64,000 nucleotides of DNA from Leptospiraceae bacterium (lineage in GTDB: Bacteria > Spirochaetota > Leptospiria > Turneriellales > Turneriellaceae): contig JANWWS010000014.1 in assembly GCA_025055765.1 (NCBI GenBank), positions 62,001-126,000 on the forward strand. The letters run 5' to 3'. Shown here piece after piece: positions 1 to 9,878 of the stretch. Under the pieces are notes generated by a model. That model worked only from the letters and a program-made list of their open reading frames with translations, ran no database searches and was not told the DNA's origin. The translations under genes were made by a program, and so were the position numbers. Each line of letters begins with the position of its first letter. Positions within the stretch are counted from its first letter, which is position 1.

Positions 1-2
1 TC

Positions 3-1370
3 ACCTATGCCCTAGGCCAGTTGGGATGGTCTACTCTCGTGAATGTTATTGGCATCCAGCTCATTTACTTTTATATCCCGCCAGAAAATGCTGGGATTGC
101 CTACTTTATCACCCAAGCTACCTTTTGGGGGATTTTTAATGCGGTATCCTTAATCGCTGCCAGTGGGCGCTTGTGGGATGCTGTGACAGATCCTTTAATT
201 GCTCATTTTAGTGATCATAGCCGACACCGCAAGGGAAGACGGATCCCCTTCTTGCTCTACGGCTCTTTGCCTGCCGCACTTTTTTGTGCCCTTATGTTTT
301 TTCCCCCTGTACCCCAGGTTAGCTTTTGGAATCTTCTCTGGCTTCTTGTTACCCAAACTCTCTTTTATTTGTTTTTAACCGTCTATGTTACCCCATACTT
401 TGCCTTACTGGCGGAATTGGGCCACTCAGCGAGAGAAAGGTTGAATCTCTCGACATGGATTTCCATAACGTACGCCTTGGGCATTATTGTAGCAGCCCAA
501 GCACCTGCCCTAGCGGGAAGGCTTCAGGAGGTCCTTAATCTTTCTCCAGCAGGGGGATTTCAGGCTGCGGTCGTGGTTTTGGCTGTCGTGGCTTTTGTGT
601 TTATGCTTTTGCCGCCCCTGACAATTGAGGAGGGTAAATACTGTGAGGTGGTGCCATCCGAGGTACCCATGCTTGAGGCCGTAAAAAGGACCTTCCGCAA
701 CAGGAATTTTCTTTTTTATGTCATTGCCGATTTTGCTTATTTTGCGGCTCTCAGCATCATCATGACTGGCCTTTTGTATTACACTACGGTTCTCCTTTTC
801 CCCGAAAACCAGACGAAGGGCAAAGAGCTTATTGGTGTTCTCCTTGCTTTAATGGTGGTGGTCTCTTTTTTGTTTTATCCCGTGGTCAACCTCTTAGCCC
901 GTCGCTTAGGTAAAAAAGTGCTCGTGGTTTTTGCCCTTATTTTTTATGGTTTTGACTTTGCTGGTGTCTGGTTTTTGGGGAAAAGCCCTCTAAATGATTT
1001 TTTATCCCGAGAAATGCAAGCATATCTCTTGATTATCCTCGCTTCTATCCCCATTTCCTTTCTTGGCATCTTGCCCAATGCCATTCTCGCAGATATTGCG
1101 GAGCATGATGCTCTTAAAAGCGGGGTTCGCCAGGAGGGGATGTATTTTGCAGCGCGGACCTTTATGCAAAAAATGGGGCAAACCTTTGGCATTTTAGTAT
1201 TCGCTATGCTCACTATTTTGGGAAAAGATCCTGGAAATGATCTCGGCATTCGACTGAGCGGGGTTGTGGGCTTTTTGCTGTCTGTTGGCGCAGGTTTTGT
1301 TTTTACTCTCTACCGAGAAAAAGAATTGCTAGAAGAGACAGCGAAATTAGAGAAAGCGCATTATGCTTGA
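3..1370 (+). CDS. GPH-family sugar/cation symporter, 5' end outside window
   Basis: Inner-membrane secondary transporter of the glycoside-pentoside-hexuronide:cation symporter family (MelB/YihO/YihP type). The frame is already open at the window edge, reading TYALGQLGW before the first possible internal start (TTG at 21), so the gene starts upstream. The family loop between helices 2 and 3 is present: a D-rich segment reading [14 protein letters not shown] followed by the basic [10 protein letters not shown]. About ten further hydrophobic segments follow, giving the usual length near 450-460 residues. It overlaps the next transporter gene by 8 bases and lies in one block with a GH31 glycosidase of the YihQ type, which suggests uptake of a glycoside or its sugar. 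The substrate cannot be read from the sequence. Confidence 0.85.
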   Translation, partial: TYALGQLGWSTLVNVIGIQLIYFYIPPENAGIAYFITQATFWGIFNAVSLIAASGRLWDAVTDPLIAHFSDHSRHRKGRRIPFLLYGSLPAALFCALMFFPPVPQVSFWNLLWLLVTQTLFYLFLTVYVTPYFALLAELGHSARERLNLSTWISITYALGIIVAAQAPALAGRLQEVLNLSPAGGFQAAVVVLAVVAFVFMLLPPLTIEEGKYCEVVPSEVPMLEAVKRTFRNRNFLFYVIADFAYFAALSIIMTGLLYYTTVLLFPENQTKGKELIGVLLALMVVVSFLFYPVVNLLARRLGKKVLVVFALIFYGFDFAGVWFLGKSPLNDFLSREMQAYLLIILASIPISFLGILPNAILADIAEHDALKSGVRQEGMYFAARTFMQKMGQTFGILVFAMLTILGKDPGNDLGIRLSGVVGFLLSVGAGFVFTLYREKELLEETAKLEKAHYA

Positions 1371-2685
1371 AAAAATTGGCCTGGGAGATTTAGAGCAGGC
1401 TTCTGCCCGAGAAAAATTTACTTTTTTTGGAGTTCTTTTTTTAACATTCTTTTTGTTTGCTGACCAAAATGTGGCTGCCGCCAATCTTTCACGTATTGGA
1501 GCTGAGTTTGGCTTTACTCAAGAGAAAGACTACCGTTGGTACATTGGCTCGCTTGTATCGCTATGTTTCTTTGCTCTCGGGGGGCTGCTTTCGGTTTATG
1601 CAGGGGTGTTAAACGATAAATTTTCCGCGAAGGGCAGGCTCTATACCCTGATATTAGTTTCTTTTATGGGTGAGCTTGCTTGTGCCGCAAGTGGGCTTGC
1701 TCCCAATTATGCCGTATATCTTGCCACACGAACTTTGACAGGGGTTGGTCTAGGGGGGATATACCCCCTCATTTTTTCGGCTATGGGGGATTACTTTCGG
1801 CCCGCCAATAGGCCAATCGCATCGGGCTATTTAGGCCTTGCTATGGGGTTGGGGATTGCCCTTGGCCAACTCATAGGTGGTTTTTTAGCGCACAGCGAAT
1901 TTTTAGGGCTAAGTGGTTGGCGTATTGCCTTTATCCTCATGGCCCTTCCCTCCTTTCCTCTTTTACTCTTGCTTTTATTATGGGGGAAACTTCCCGAAAG
2001 GGGAAAAATGGATCCAGGGCATTCGCCAGAGGAACATCCGGTCCATCTAAGCGATGTGCGTTCTATTTTTTCTGTAAAGACAAACCTACTTGTGTTTGCC
2101 CAATCCATCCCTGGTTGTGTTCCGTGGGGTCTTTTGTTTACCTATGTGGTAGACTATTATGAAAAAAATAAGGGTTTTCATGTAGAGGAGGCAAATCTCC
2201 TCGTGATGCTTTTTGGGGGATTTGCGATCATGGGAGCCTTTGTGGGGGGCTATCTAGGTGCTTTTTTTTACCGCCTAAGGCATGAATATCTTCCCCTTTT
2301 TTGCGGTCTCACCATTTTGTTAGGGATGATACCAACCTTTATTATTATCAACTACACGGGCAAGACGATTGCGCCCATGTTTTTGGTGGCCATTTTAGGA
2401 GGGCTTATTACACCTCTTACAGGACCAAATGTGAGGGCTATCTTAGCCAATACCAACCTGCCGGAGCACAGAGGTTCTGTTTTTGCCTTATTTAATCTCA
2501 CCGACGACCTGGGCAAGGGGCTTGGTCCCTTTTTTGTGGGTCTGCTGTTGCTCATTTTTGAGCCAGAGATTGCCTATAATGTGGCCGTTGCTTTTTGGCT
2601 AATTTCTGGCATAATTTGGTTCTTCATGCCCTCGCAGATGGTACGAGATGAAGAGCTTGTAACTCAAACTTTGAAACAAAGGTAG
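1363..2685 (+). CDS. MFS transporter, spinster-like
   Basis: Twelve-helix major facilitator superfamily protein of 440 residues. Helix 2-3 carries the MFS motif-A region ([12 protein letters not shown]) and helices 4-5 are glycine-rich ([14 protein letters not shown]), as in the spinster-like/sugar-phosphate branch. A polar central loop near residues 205-235 separates the two six-helix halves. The ATG overlaps the stop of the upstream GPH symporter by 8 bases, so the two are probably translationally coupled; the GH31 gene starts only 6 bases downstream. Two transporters plus one glycosidase suggest import of a glycoside, or export of a product, in one pathway. Substrate unknown. Confidence 0.8.
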   Translation: MLEKIGLGDLEQASAREKFTFFGVLFLTFFLFADQNVAAANLSRIGAEFGFTQEKDYRWYIGSLVSLCFFALGGLLSVYAGVLNDKFSAKGRLYTLILVSFMGELACAASGLAPNYAVYLATRTLTGVGLGGIYPLIFSAMGDYFRPANRPIASGYLGLAMGLGIALGQLIGGFLAHSEFLGLSGWRIAFILMALPSFPLLLLLLLWGKLPERGKMDPGHSPEEHPVHLSDVRSIFSVKTNLLVFAQSIPGCVPWGLLFTYVVDYYEKNKGFHVEEANLLVMLFGGFAIMGAFVGGYLGAFFYRLRHEYLPLFCGLTILLGMIPTFIIINYTGKTIAPMFLVAILGGLITPLTGPNVRAILANTNLPEHRGSVFALFNLTDDLGKGLGPFFVGLLLLIFEPEIAYNVAVAFWLISGIIWFFMPSQMVRDEELVTQTLKQR

Positions 2686-2691
2686 GCTGCT

Positions 2692-4959
2692 ATGGGTAAA
2701 GAAAAAAGTGCTCATTTCTATTACAGTCTGGGTCTATTTGCCTTTACGGCGCTTTTAGGGGTGCTCGCGGTGGGTTTCTCGTCTCTCGGTTGGCTATGGC
2801 AAAGCCTTGGCACCATAGCTTCCTTGCCTGGTGAGCGAAAAGGGGAAATAGCTCCTGGCATTGTGTATGAAAAAAAGGCCGATATTTTGAGTGTAAAGCT
2901 TCACCAAGCTCAGGAATTAAAAGAGCTGCTCTCTTTCTCGCTGAAAACTGCTTTTTTGAGAGCGAAGGTGGCCAAAGATAAGGTGGCCTATCATATGGCT
3001 TCATTTAAAATGGGAGAAAAGGTTATTTGCCAAACAAGAGGCATGACCCTAGAGGAAATATCCCATGGTGAAAAAGTTCTGCTTTTGAAGGGCAAGTTCT
3101 TAGCCCAGAGGTCGTTGGGGCGTTTTAAAGAATCCTGTAATGTGGACTATGAACTTCGCCTCAAACAAGATTCGCAGGAAAGTGTTCTTCTCGAGTTAAG
3201 TGTACCAAATTCCGCTGTAAACCGCCTGGAGCTTGCTATTCTTTCGCATGAAAAAGAAAAATTCCTAGGTATGGGTGAGCAGTTTACCCATCTCAATTTG
3301 AAAGGTCATCGTGTGCCTGTGCTAACCGAGGAACAGGGGGTTGGTCGAGGTGCAGAACCAATAACCACAGGTGCGAATCTCATAGCAAAAGCGGGGGGGA
3401 ATGCGTATACTACCTATGCCCCCATTCCCTTTGTTATGAGCAACAGGGGAAGGGCCTTTCATCTTTTAAATAGTGAGTATGCGGTTTTTGATTTTCGGCC
3501 GAGTTCGCGTCTTGTTATCTCGGTTTGGTCGAACCAAGTTTCTATGCGGATATATCAAGGAAACTCATACCTAGAGCTCTTGCAGCATTTTACCCGGGAC
3601 ACAGGGCGTTTCTCGCCTTTACCTGATTGGAGCTACGGCACAATTTTAGGAATGCAGGGTGGAAGAGATAAGGTAGAAAAAGAGCTAGCCAAGGCTCTAA
3701 GTCATGGTAATCCCGTAACGGCTATCTGGATTCAGGATTGGGTAGGTAGAAGGCAGACATCCTTTGGTAGCCAGCTTTGGTGGCGCTGGGTCCCCGATGA
3801 GGACTCATACCCTAACTTTCGGGAATGGGTAGCCTCTCTTAGAAAAAGAGGCATTCGGGTCTTAGGCTATATTAATCCCTTCTTGGCGAACGAAGGGGAA
3901 ATGTATGAAGAGGCCCTAAAGAAAGATCTTTTAGTAAAGCGCGAGGATGGATCCCTATACGTCATTCAAACAGCGGGTTTTCCTGCGGTGCTTCTTGATC
4001 TAACAAATCCATCCACCCGTACCTGGATTAAAGAGATAATTAAGCGAAATCTTCTAGGTCAGGGGCTTTCGGGTTGGATGGCTGATTTTGGGGAGTGGCT
4101 TCCGTGGGATGCGAAACTACATTCCGGTGTGCCTGCTTCTCAATACCACAATCTTTATCCTGTGGAATGGGCAAGGCTGAATCGTGAGGCTATTCGTGAG
4201 GCAGGCAAAGAAGGGGATGTCTTTGTTTTTGTACGTGCTGGTTTTACTGGCTCAGCCAAATATGCTATTTGCTTTTGGCTCGGGGATCAGCTCGTTAGTT
4301 TCGACGAATACGATGGGCTTGCCTCCGCTATAACAGGACTGATTACAGGAGGTTTAAGTGGCCTTGCTTTAAACCACAGTGATATTGGAGGCTATACCAC
4401 GATAGACAATCCCATTAAGAACTACCATCGCAGCCGCTATCTTCTCTACCGGTGGATAGAGTTTGAATCGCTTACCCCCATTTACCGAACCCATGAGGGT
4501 AACCGGCCCTTGCGTAATGTACAATTTTACACCGATGAGGAATCCCATGCCTACTTTGCCCGCTTTGGTCGGCTGCATAATGCCCTGGCACCATACTTTA
4601 GGATTTATGTAGAGGAAGCAGCAAAAACTGGCCTGCCTGTTGTGCGTGCTCTAGCGCTCCACTTTCCTGAAAAGGAAGCAAGCTATCATGCCCGTCATCA
4701 GTTTCTCGTGGGCGAGGACCTCCTGGTTATTCCCGCGATTGAAGAAGAAAGTGATTTCGTAGAGGGATACTTTCCTCCGGGAAAATGGGCGCATGCACTT
4801 GAGGAAACTCTCGTTTTGGAGGGAGATGCCCATCATCGGGTCCATGCCCCTTTGGGCCGTCCTGCGGTTTTTCTGCGCCAGGGTGGTAGGTATGAGGTGC
4901 TGTTAAAGAAAATATTTCAAGATTGGCTAGCAAGGGAAAAAGATTTGTCTAAAAAATAA
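2692..4959 (+). CDS. GH31 family alpha-glycosidase, YihQ-like, membrane-anchored
   Basis: Retaining alpha-glycosidase of glycoside hydrolase family 31, 755 residues. The catalytic nucleophile is D465 in WMADFGE and the acid/base is D532 in WLGDQ; the HSDIGGY loop is near 562-568 and the RTHEGNRP loop follows. Overall sequence is closest to what I recall of E. coli YihQ (sulfoquinovosidase). Of the YihQ sulfonate-binding residues, the Gln in IQDW (Q348), the Trp (W364) and the Tyr of HSDIGGY (Y568) are kept, but the Arg (R301 in YihQ) is Gln here (Q361). Sulfoquinovoside hydrolysis is therefore possible but unproven. An N-terminal hydrophobic segment (about 10-35) implies a membrane-anchored, exported enzyme. 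It lies 6 bases behind two transporters; YihO/YihP of the E. coli sulfoquinovose cluster are also GPH symporters. Confidence 0.87.
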   Translation: MGKEKSAHFYYSLGLFAFTALLGVLAVGFSSLGWLWQSLGTIASLPGERKGEIAPGIVYEKKADILSVKLHQAQELKELLSFSLKTAFLRAKVAKDKVAYHMASFKMGEKVICQTRGMTLEEISHGEKVLLLKGKFLAQRSLGRFKESCNVDYELRLKQDSQESVLLELSVPNSAVNRLELAILSHEKEKFLGMGEQFTHLNLKGHRVPVLTEEQGVGRGAEPITTGANLIAKAGGNAYTTYAPIPFVMSNRGRAFHLLNSEYAVFDFRPSSRLVISVWSNQVSMRIYQGNSYLELLQHFTRDTGRFSPLPDWSYGTILGMQGGRDKVEKELAKALSHGNPVTAIWIQDWVGRRQTSFGSQLWWRWVPDEDSYPNFREWVASLRKRGIRVLGYINPFLANEGEMYEEALKKDLLVKREDGSLYVIQTAGFPAVLLDLTNPSTRTWIKEIIKRNLLGQGLSGWMADFGEWLPWDAKLHSGVPASQYHNLYPVEWARLNREAIREAGKEGDVFVFVRAGFTGSAKYAICFWLGDQLVSFDEYDGLASAITGLITGGLSGLALNHSDIGGYTTIDNPIKNYHRSRYLLYRWIEFESLTPIYRTHEGNRPLRNVQFYTDEESHAYFARFGRLHNALAPYFRIYVEEAAKTGLPVVRALALHFPEKEASYHARHQFLVGEDLLVIPAIEEESDFVEGYFPPGKWAHALEETLVLEGDAHHRVHAPLGRPAVFLRQGGRYEVLLKKIFQDWLAREKDLSKK

Positions 4960-4973
4960 GCGTTTTGTATAAT
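4945..4973 (+). promoter_or_regulatory. Predicted sigma70-type promoter for the ATP-grasp operon
   Basis: A TTGTCT -35 box (4945-4950), a 17-base spacer and a perfect TATAAT -10 box (4968-4973). Expected transcription start near 4980, about 36-48 bases ahead of the candidate start codons of the next gene. The -35 box lies in the last codons of the GH31 gene. Position and spacing fit; activity is inferred. Confidence 0.6.
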
Positions 4974-5015
4974 AAGCAAGCAAAATAAACGTTCATCGTT
5001 TGGCATGGGCTTTGC

Positions 5016-6467
5016 TTGATTCTTTGTGTGGACATCCGGAAGTATGATACGCAAGGGTTCTACGATGAGATGTTTACCGAGAGAGGGGAGGTGCGTCCCC
5101 ATTATCAATGTCTCTACCAGCGTCTTTTAGAGCTTTCGAAAGAGGAGCTATTGCGTAGAAAGGCAGCAGCAGAAAAAGCTTTGGTCTCGCTTGGCATTAC
5201 TTTTAATACTTACCAACATGGCAACCGAGAGGAGACAGTTTTGCCTTTTGATATTATACCCCGAATTGTCTCTGCGAAAGAGTGGGGGCAATTGGAGAGA
5301 GGATTAAGACAGAGAATTTATGCCTTAAATTTGTTTGTGCAGGATATTTATGCTGAAAAAAAGATACTTAAGGATGGAATCATTGAGCCAGAACTTATCT
5401 ATTCAAGCCCTGGTTATTTGAAACCGTGTGAGGGTCTTAGGCCCCCTCGTGGTATTTGGATACATATTTGTGGAACAGATCTTGTACGCCATCAAGATGG
5501 GTCTTTTTATGTGCTGGAGGACAATCTGCGTGTTCCGTCGGGAGTATCGTATGTGTTGGAGAACAGGGAAATTATGAAGAGAACCTTTCCCGAAGTATTC
5601 GAGAGACTAAGTGTGAGGCCTGTATCTGACTATCCCATGCGGCTGAGGTCTCTCTTGCATTATCTTTCGGGACAAGACAACTCAAATGTAGTGGTCTTAA
5701 CACCAGGTATTTACAATTCGGCCTATTTTGAGCATTCCTTTCTTGCCCAGCAAATGGGGGTTGAACTGGTAGTCAACACCGACTTAATAGTGCATGACGG
5801 TGAGGTCAAAGCTAGAACAACACGGGGTTTAAAAAAGGTCGATGTCATCTATCGTCGCACAGACGATACCTTTTTGGACCCACTTGTGTTTCGTCCGGAC
5901 TCTCTTTTGGGAATTCCTGGGATTTTTGAGGTTTATCGTCGAGGTAAGGTGGCCTTGGCTAATGCCCTGGGGACGGGTATTGCCGATGACAAGGTCATTT
6001 ATGCCTATGTACCTAAAATAATCCGCTACTACCTAAACGAAGAGCCGATTATTCCTAATGTAGAAACTTATGTGTGTGTGAACGAAAAAGAATGCCAGTA
6101 TGTTTTAGATAATATTGAAAAGCTAGTGGTTAAGTCAGCGAACATGGCTGGAGGTTATGGCATGCTTATTGGGCCTCATAGTTCCCAAGCGGAATGTGAG
6201 AAATTTAAGGAGCTAATTCGTAAAAATCCGCGCAACTACATCGCTCAACCTGTAATTTCCTTGTCCCGCATACCGACAATTACGGAGGAAAGTTTTGAAG
6301 GCCGCCATGTAGATTTGCGTCCTTTTGTGCTCTATGGCGAAGACATTTATGTTATGCCAGGTGGCTTAACAAGAGTTGCCCTGCGCAAGGGTTCGCTCGT
6401 TGTAAATTCTTCTCAGGGTGGGGGCAGCAAGGATACTTGGGTGCCGGCAGAGACCTATGCTAAGTAG
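5016..6467 (+). CDS. Circularly permuted ATP-grasp protein (COG2308 type)
   Basis: Stand-alone circularly permuted type 2 ATP-grasp protein (DUF404/DUF407), 483 residues, predicted to form amide bonds using ATP. The family signatures are intact: the N-terminal [11 protein letters not shown], the [12 protein letters not shown] loop, the [14 protein letters not shown] nucleotide loop, the [10 protein letters not shown] strand and the terminal [12 protein letters not shown]. No ATG lies before residue 17, and cutting there would remove the conserved YDTQGFYDE block, so the start is a TTG (5016) or GTG (5028) without a clear Shine-Dalgarno. First gene of an operon with an alpha-E protein, a fusion paralogue, a transglutaminase and a lipoprotein. 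The gene association is described in the literature (Iyer and colleagues on amidoligases); the substrate is unknown. Confidence 0.88.
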   Translation: MILCVDIRKYDTQGFYDEMFTERGEVRPHYQCLYQRLLELSKEELLRRKAAAEKALVSLGITFNTYQHGNREETVLPFDIIPRIVSAKEWGQLERGLRQRIYALNLFVQDIYAEKKILKDGIIEPELIYSSPGYLKPCEGLRPPRGIWIHICGTDLVRHQDGSFYVLEDNLRVPSGVSYVLENREIMKRTFPEVFERLSVRPVSDYPMRLRSLLHYLSGQDNSNVVVLTPGIYNSAYFEHSFLAQQMGVELVVNTDLIVHDGEVKARTTRGLKKVDVIYRRTDDTFLDPLVFRPDSLLGIPGIFEVYRRGKVALANALGTGIADDKVIYAYVPKIIRYYLNEEPIIPNVETYVCVNEKECQYVLDNIEKLVVKSANMAGGYGMLIGPHSSQAECEKFKELIRKNPRNYIAQPVISLSRIPTITEESFEGRHVDLRPFVLYGEDIYVMPGGLTRVALRKGSLVVNSSQGGGSKDTWVPAETYAK

Positions 6468-7413
6468 AGTTGCCAACTCTATTTACTGGATGACCCGCTA
6501 TGTCGAGAGGGCGGAAAATTACGCCCGACTCATGCATGTGAACTTTAATGTCATGCTTGATGCACTGCCAGGCCTAAAGCAACAGTGGGAGCCTCTCGTC
6601 GATACCACTGGTGACCGAGAGATATTTTTAAATCTCTATGGCCATTTTAGTAGAGATAATGTCATTAAGTTTATGACCTTTGATGTGCGCAATCGTAATT
6701 CCATATTAAGTTGTCTTGAAACAGCGCGGGAAAATGCGCGGTCTATTCGTGAAAATATTTCCACCGAATTATGGGAGCATATCAATGAATTTTATTTATT
6801 TGTAAAGGGAATTTTTCAAAGTAACCAATGGCCATTTATTGATCTGATTTCCTTTTTTAATGCTGTCCGTAAAAACTCCCATATGTTCTTCGGTATCATG
6901 GAGGGCACTTTGTCTCACAGTGAAAGCTGGCATTTCGCTCGTACTGGCCTTTTTCTCGAGAGAAGTGACAAAACGGCTAGGATTTTAGACATGAAATATT
7001 ATATTTTATTGCCCTCCGTGCAGGAAGTGGGCATGTCTCTAGATCTTCTACAATGGAATGCCATTTTAAAATCAGCGTCGGCTCATGAGATGTTTTACAA
7101 GAAATATCGTCAATTAACTCCTCTTAACATCGCGGATTTTCTTATTCTAGATAGAGAATTTCCTCGGGCCATTTATTATTGTGTACGGCAGGCAAGAGAG
7201 CATGTGGGCAGGATAAGTGGCAGTCATACATGGGACCGCTATACAAATGATGCGGAAAAGAAAATTGGTACCCTTTGTTCTGAGTTAGAATACCGCTCTA
7301 TACAAGAAATCTTCTCAGCCGGATTGCATGAATATCTAGATCACATTCAAAGGGAATTAAATTTATGCGATGATGCTATATATGAAACCTTTTTTGCCGC
7401 AAAAGAGTATTAA
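6457..7413 (+). CDS. Alpha-E domain protein (DUF403)
   Basis: All-helical alpha-E family protein (COG2307), 318 residues from ATG 6457, beginning [20 protein letters not shown], the hallmark of the family with its paired glutamates. A GTG at 6418 in the same frame is rejected because it adds 13 unrelated residues inside the preceding gene. It overlaps the ATP-grasp gene by 11 bases. The biochemical role of alpha-E is not established; it accompanies circularly permuted ATP-grasp proteins and transglutaminases and is thought to belong to the same peptide-synthesis or -tagging system. The next gene repeats the ATP-grasp/alpha-E pair as a fusion. Confidence 0.88.
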   Translation: MLSRVANSIYWMTRYVERAENYARLMHVNFNVMLDALPGLKQQWEPLVDTTGDREIFLNLYGHFSRDNVIKFMTFDVRNRNSILSCLETARENARSIRENISTELWEHINEFYLFVKGIFQSNQWPFIDLISFFNAVRKNSHMFFGIMEGTLSHSESWHFARTGLFLERSDKTARILDMKYYILLPSVQEVGMSLDLLQWNAILKSASAHEMFYKKYRQLTPLNIADFLILDREFPRAIYYCVRQAREHVGRISGSHTWDRYTNDAEKKIGTLCSELEYRSIQEIFSAGLHEYLDHIQRELNLCDDAIYETFFAAKEY

Positions 7414-7415
7414 TC

Positions 7416-9878
7416 ATGAAGGTCTACCAACATGAGAATGTACTTTTTCAGGGATACAGGGTCTCTCATGGCTATGATGAGGTTTTTGCGCCTGATGGCA
7501 GCATAAGGCCAACCTATGAATTCCTAGCCAATTATTTCTTTAATTTATCCATAAGAGAAATTACTAACCGAACTAATGAGCTAGCCAGGCGCTTGCAAGA
7601 AACCTCTTTTAGCTATTCTGTTAGTTATTCTGGGAATGACAAAAACGTAGAGCCGCAAAATACAGCTAATCTTGACTGCTTGCCATACCTTGTCTCAAGT
7701 CAGGAGTGGCAAAAATTAGAAGCGGGTTTAATTCAACGAGCTGAGCTTTTTCAACTTATTTTACATGATATTTATACAGAGCAAAGGCTTTTGCGAAAGG
7801 GGTTAATTCCCGCTGAAGTTATTTTTGCGCATCCTGGTTTTTTAAGGCCTGCTTATCGTTCCTTACCCGCTCAAAAATCGCTATATTTGTACGGCGCGGA
7901 TCTTTACCGAAACGAGGCTGGTGAGTTTGTTTTGCTATCAGATATTACGCAAGATTTCCGCGGGATGGGGACTTCTCTCAGAAATAGGATTGTGTTATCA
8001 CAAGTTTTCCCATCACTTTATCGGGAAAGCCATGTGCACCGAGTAGCTGTTTTTTTTCGCACCCTGCGCCAAATTTTAAGAGGGGAAGGCGATGCTGCAG
8101 TAGTCTTGTCAAGTCAAGATAACCCGGACTCTTTTCGCGAAGATGCCTATTTAGCTCAATACCTTGGTTTTCCATTAGTGCAGGCGGATGACCTTGTAGT
8201 GTACGCAAGCAAAGTTTACCTCAAGGCTGTAGATGGCGCTAAGGAAATCCAATCTATATTTAGGCGCCTTTTTGATGCCTATTGTGACAGTTTAGAATTA
8301 AGCCATTATTCTCAAAACTCTGTGCCGGGTCTCCTCGCTGTCCAAAGAATGGGGCAGGTGCAAATTGTTCCAGCATTGGGGGTGTCTGTTTTAGAAAACT
8401 TGGCCCTTATTCCTTACCTGCCGGCCATAGCGAAGTACTTTTTGGGCGAAGAGTTGCGATTAAATACTATACCGACCTATTGGTGTGGGGATGAAAAACA
8501 TCTAAAATATGTTCTTAAGAATTGGGACAAACTCATAATCCTGCCGATCCATGATTCACTCCTACGGGGTCATAATCTTACAAGAGAGAAATCACTACAA
8601 TTGAAGAAAATGGTTTTGAGAGAACCACATGCTTATGTGGCTCAAGAAATCCCACAGTTATCGTTGGCACCTGTTTGGCAAAAGGGGGTGTTTTCGCCAG
8701 CTAAGATATTTTTGCGAACATTTTTGGTAGCGGAAGGGAATTCCTATCAGGTATATCCTGGTGGTACCGCAAGAGCTTTGGTCCAAGAAGAGGTGGCAGC
8801 CGAATATCGCAAAGACATCTGGGTTATTGCTTCGGAAAGAGAAATGGAAGTCTCTCTCCTCGACCGCAGTAGAGAAAAGTTGGTAATTAGCCGATTTGCT
8901 GGCTACATTCCCTCTCGGGTGGCTGACAATATGTTTTGGCTTGGTCGCTACCTAGAAAGGATTGATATGCTTACCCGCTATTTGCTGTACATCTTTGATA
9001 AAATTAGGGAGAATCCTTTGGCAGAAAATGGATTACTTCGAGGTGTTTTACGCAGTCTGACTCGCCTGACAGGCACCTGGCCGGGCTTCTGTGGAGAGTT
9101 AAATAATGAAACGCAACTGCGATTGGAACTAAAAAGGGTTATTTACCAAAAGGAAGTAGCAGGGACTTTGGCCTTTAACATAAATGCTTTTATGTATGCA
9201 GGCAGAAATGTGGCAGATAGGCTCTCTCAAGAGATGAACTCTGTCATGGGGCATTTTCCCTCTTTCTTACAAGAAAAAGAACTTGAAGAATTTATGGCAG
9301 AAGCCGACCAACTGTTAAATTATGTATCTTCTATGTATGGCCTTATTCATGAGAATATGCTGCGTAACCATGCCTGGAGATTCCTCGAGATAGGCCGAAG
9401 CTTAGAAAGAGTACAGCTTGTTATTAGATTGGTAAGTGCTTTTTTGGACGATGAAGATTTTGGCAGCCTCGAGATGTTTGAAGCTTTGCTAAAAATTGCG
9501 GATTGCTACCTCTCATATCGTCGCCGTTATCATTTTAGGGTAGATAGGGCGGCTGTGCTTGATATCCTGGTCTACGATGAGGGCAACCCTCGCTCTTTGG
9601 TTTTTCAATTAGATAAGTTGACCCCTTTGTTAGAGGCGTTGCCTCCGTCTGGTAGCCACAGCGAAGATTTGGCGAAAAAGAACGTCCTAAAAACCCGTGC
9701 CCTTTTGGAAATTGAGGAAGAAACCCTGATGGGCAGCGAGGCAAGCAATAAAGATATTGTCTCACTTTTTCATAAAATGTTGACTCTTACTCAGCAAATG
9801 GGAGATCATATCCGCGATAGTTATTTCCGCTATGTAGAACTACAAAGACAATTGGAGGATCTTCTTATACTAGAATAA
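7416..9878 (+). CDS. ATP-grasp/alpha-E fusion with degenerate ATP-grasp half
   Basis: 820-residue fusion: a circularly permuted ATP-grasp domain (about 1-480) joined to an alpha-E domain (about 500-800, starting FAGYIPSRVADNMFWLGRYL). Compared with the stand-alone enzyme upstream, the catalytic parts of the ATP-grasp half are eroded. [12 protein letters not shown] reads SDITQDFRGMGTS, the GGYGMLIG loop reads [17 protein letters not shown] reads AKIFLRTF, and the [11 protein letters not shown] end is reduced to AAEYRKDIW. It therefore looks like a pseudoenzyme that may regulate or scaffold the active paralogue. It starts 2 bases after the alpha-E gene, and its stop shares one base with the transglutaminase start. 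Large ATP-grasp/alpha-E fusions are known in other bacteria; the loss of activity is my inference. Confidence 0.87.
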   Translation: MKVYQHENVLFQGYRVSHGYDEVFAPDGSIRPTYEFLANYFFNLSIREITNRTNELARRLQETSFSYSVSYSGNDKNVEPQNTANLDCLPYLVSSQEWQKLEAGLIQRAELFQLILHDIYTEQRLLRKGLIPAEVIFAHPGFLRPAYRSLPAQKSLYLYGADLYRNEAGEFVLLSDITQDFRGMGTSLRNRIVLSQVFPSLYRESHVHRVAVFFRTLRQILRGEGDAAVVLSSQDNPDSFREDAYLAQYLGFPLVQADDLVVYASKVYLKAVDGAKEIQSIFRRLFDAYCDSLELSHYSQNSVPGLLAVQRMGQVQIVPALGVSVLENLALIPYLPAIAKYFLGEELRLNTIPTYWCGDEKHLKYVLKNWDKLIILPIHDSLLRGHNLTREKSLQLKKMVLREPHAYVAQEIPQLSLAPVWQKGVFSPAKIFLRTFLVAEGNSYQVYPGGTARALVQEEVAAEYRKDIWVIASEREMEVSLLDRSREKLVISRFAGYIPSRVADNMFWLGRYLERIDMLTRYLLYIFDKIRENPLAENGLLRGVLRSLTRLTGTWPGFCGELNNETQLRLELKRVIYQKEVAGTLAFNINAFMYAGRNVADRLSQEMNSVMGHFPSFLQEKELEEFMAEADQLLNYVSSMYGLIHENMLRNHAWRFLEIGRSLERVQLVIRLVSAFLDDEDFGSLEMFEALLKIADCYLSYRRRYHFRVDRAAVLDILVYDEGNPRSLVFQLDKLTPLLEALPPSGSHSEDLAKKNVLKTRALLEIEEETLMGSEASNKDIVSLFHKMLTLTQQMGDHIRDSYFRYVELQRQLEDLLILE

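Noticed and set aside
2692-4959. Firm naming of the GH31 gene as sulfoquinovosidase (yihQ)
   Set aside because: One of the sulfonate-binding residues is changed and no sulfoglycolysis genes are visible, so only the clade is claimed.
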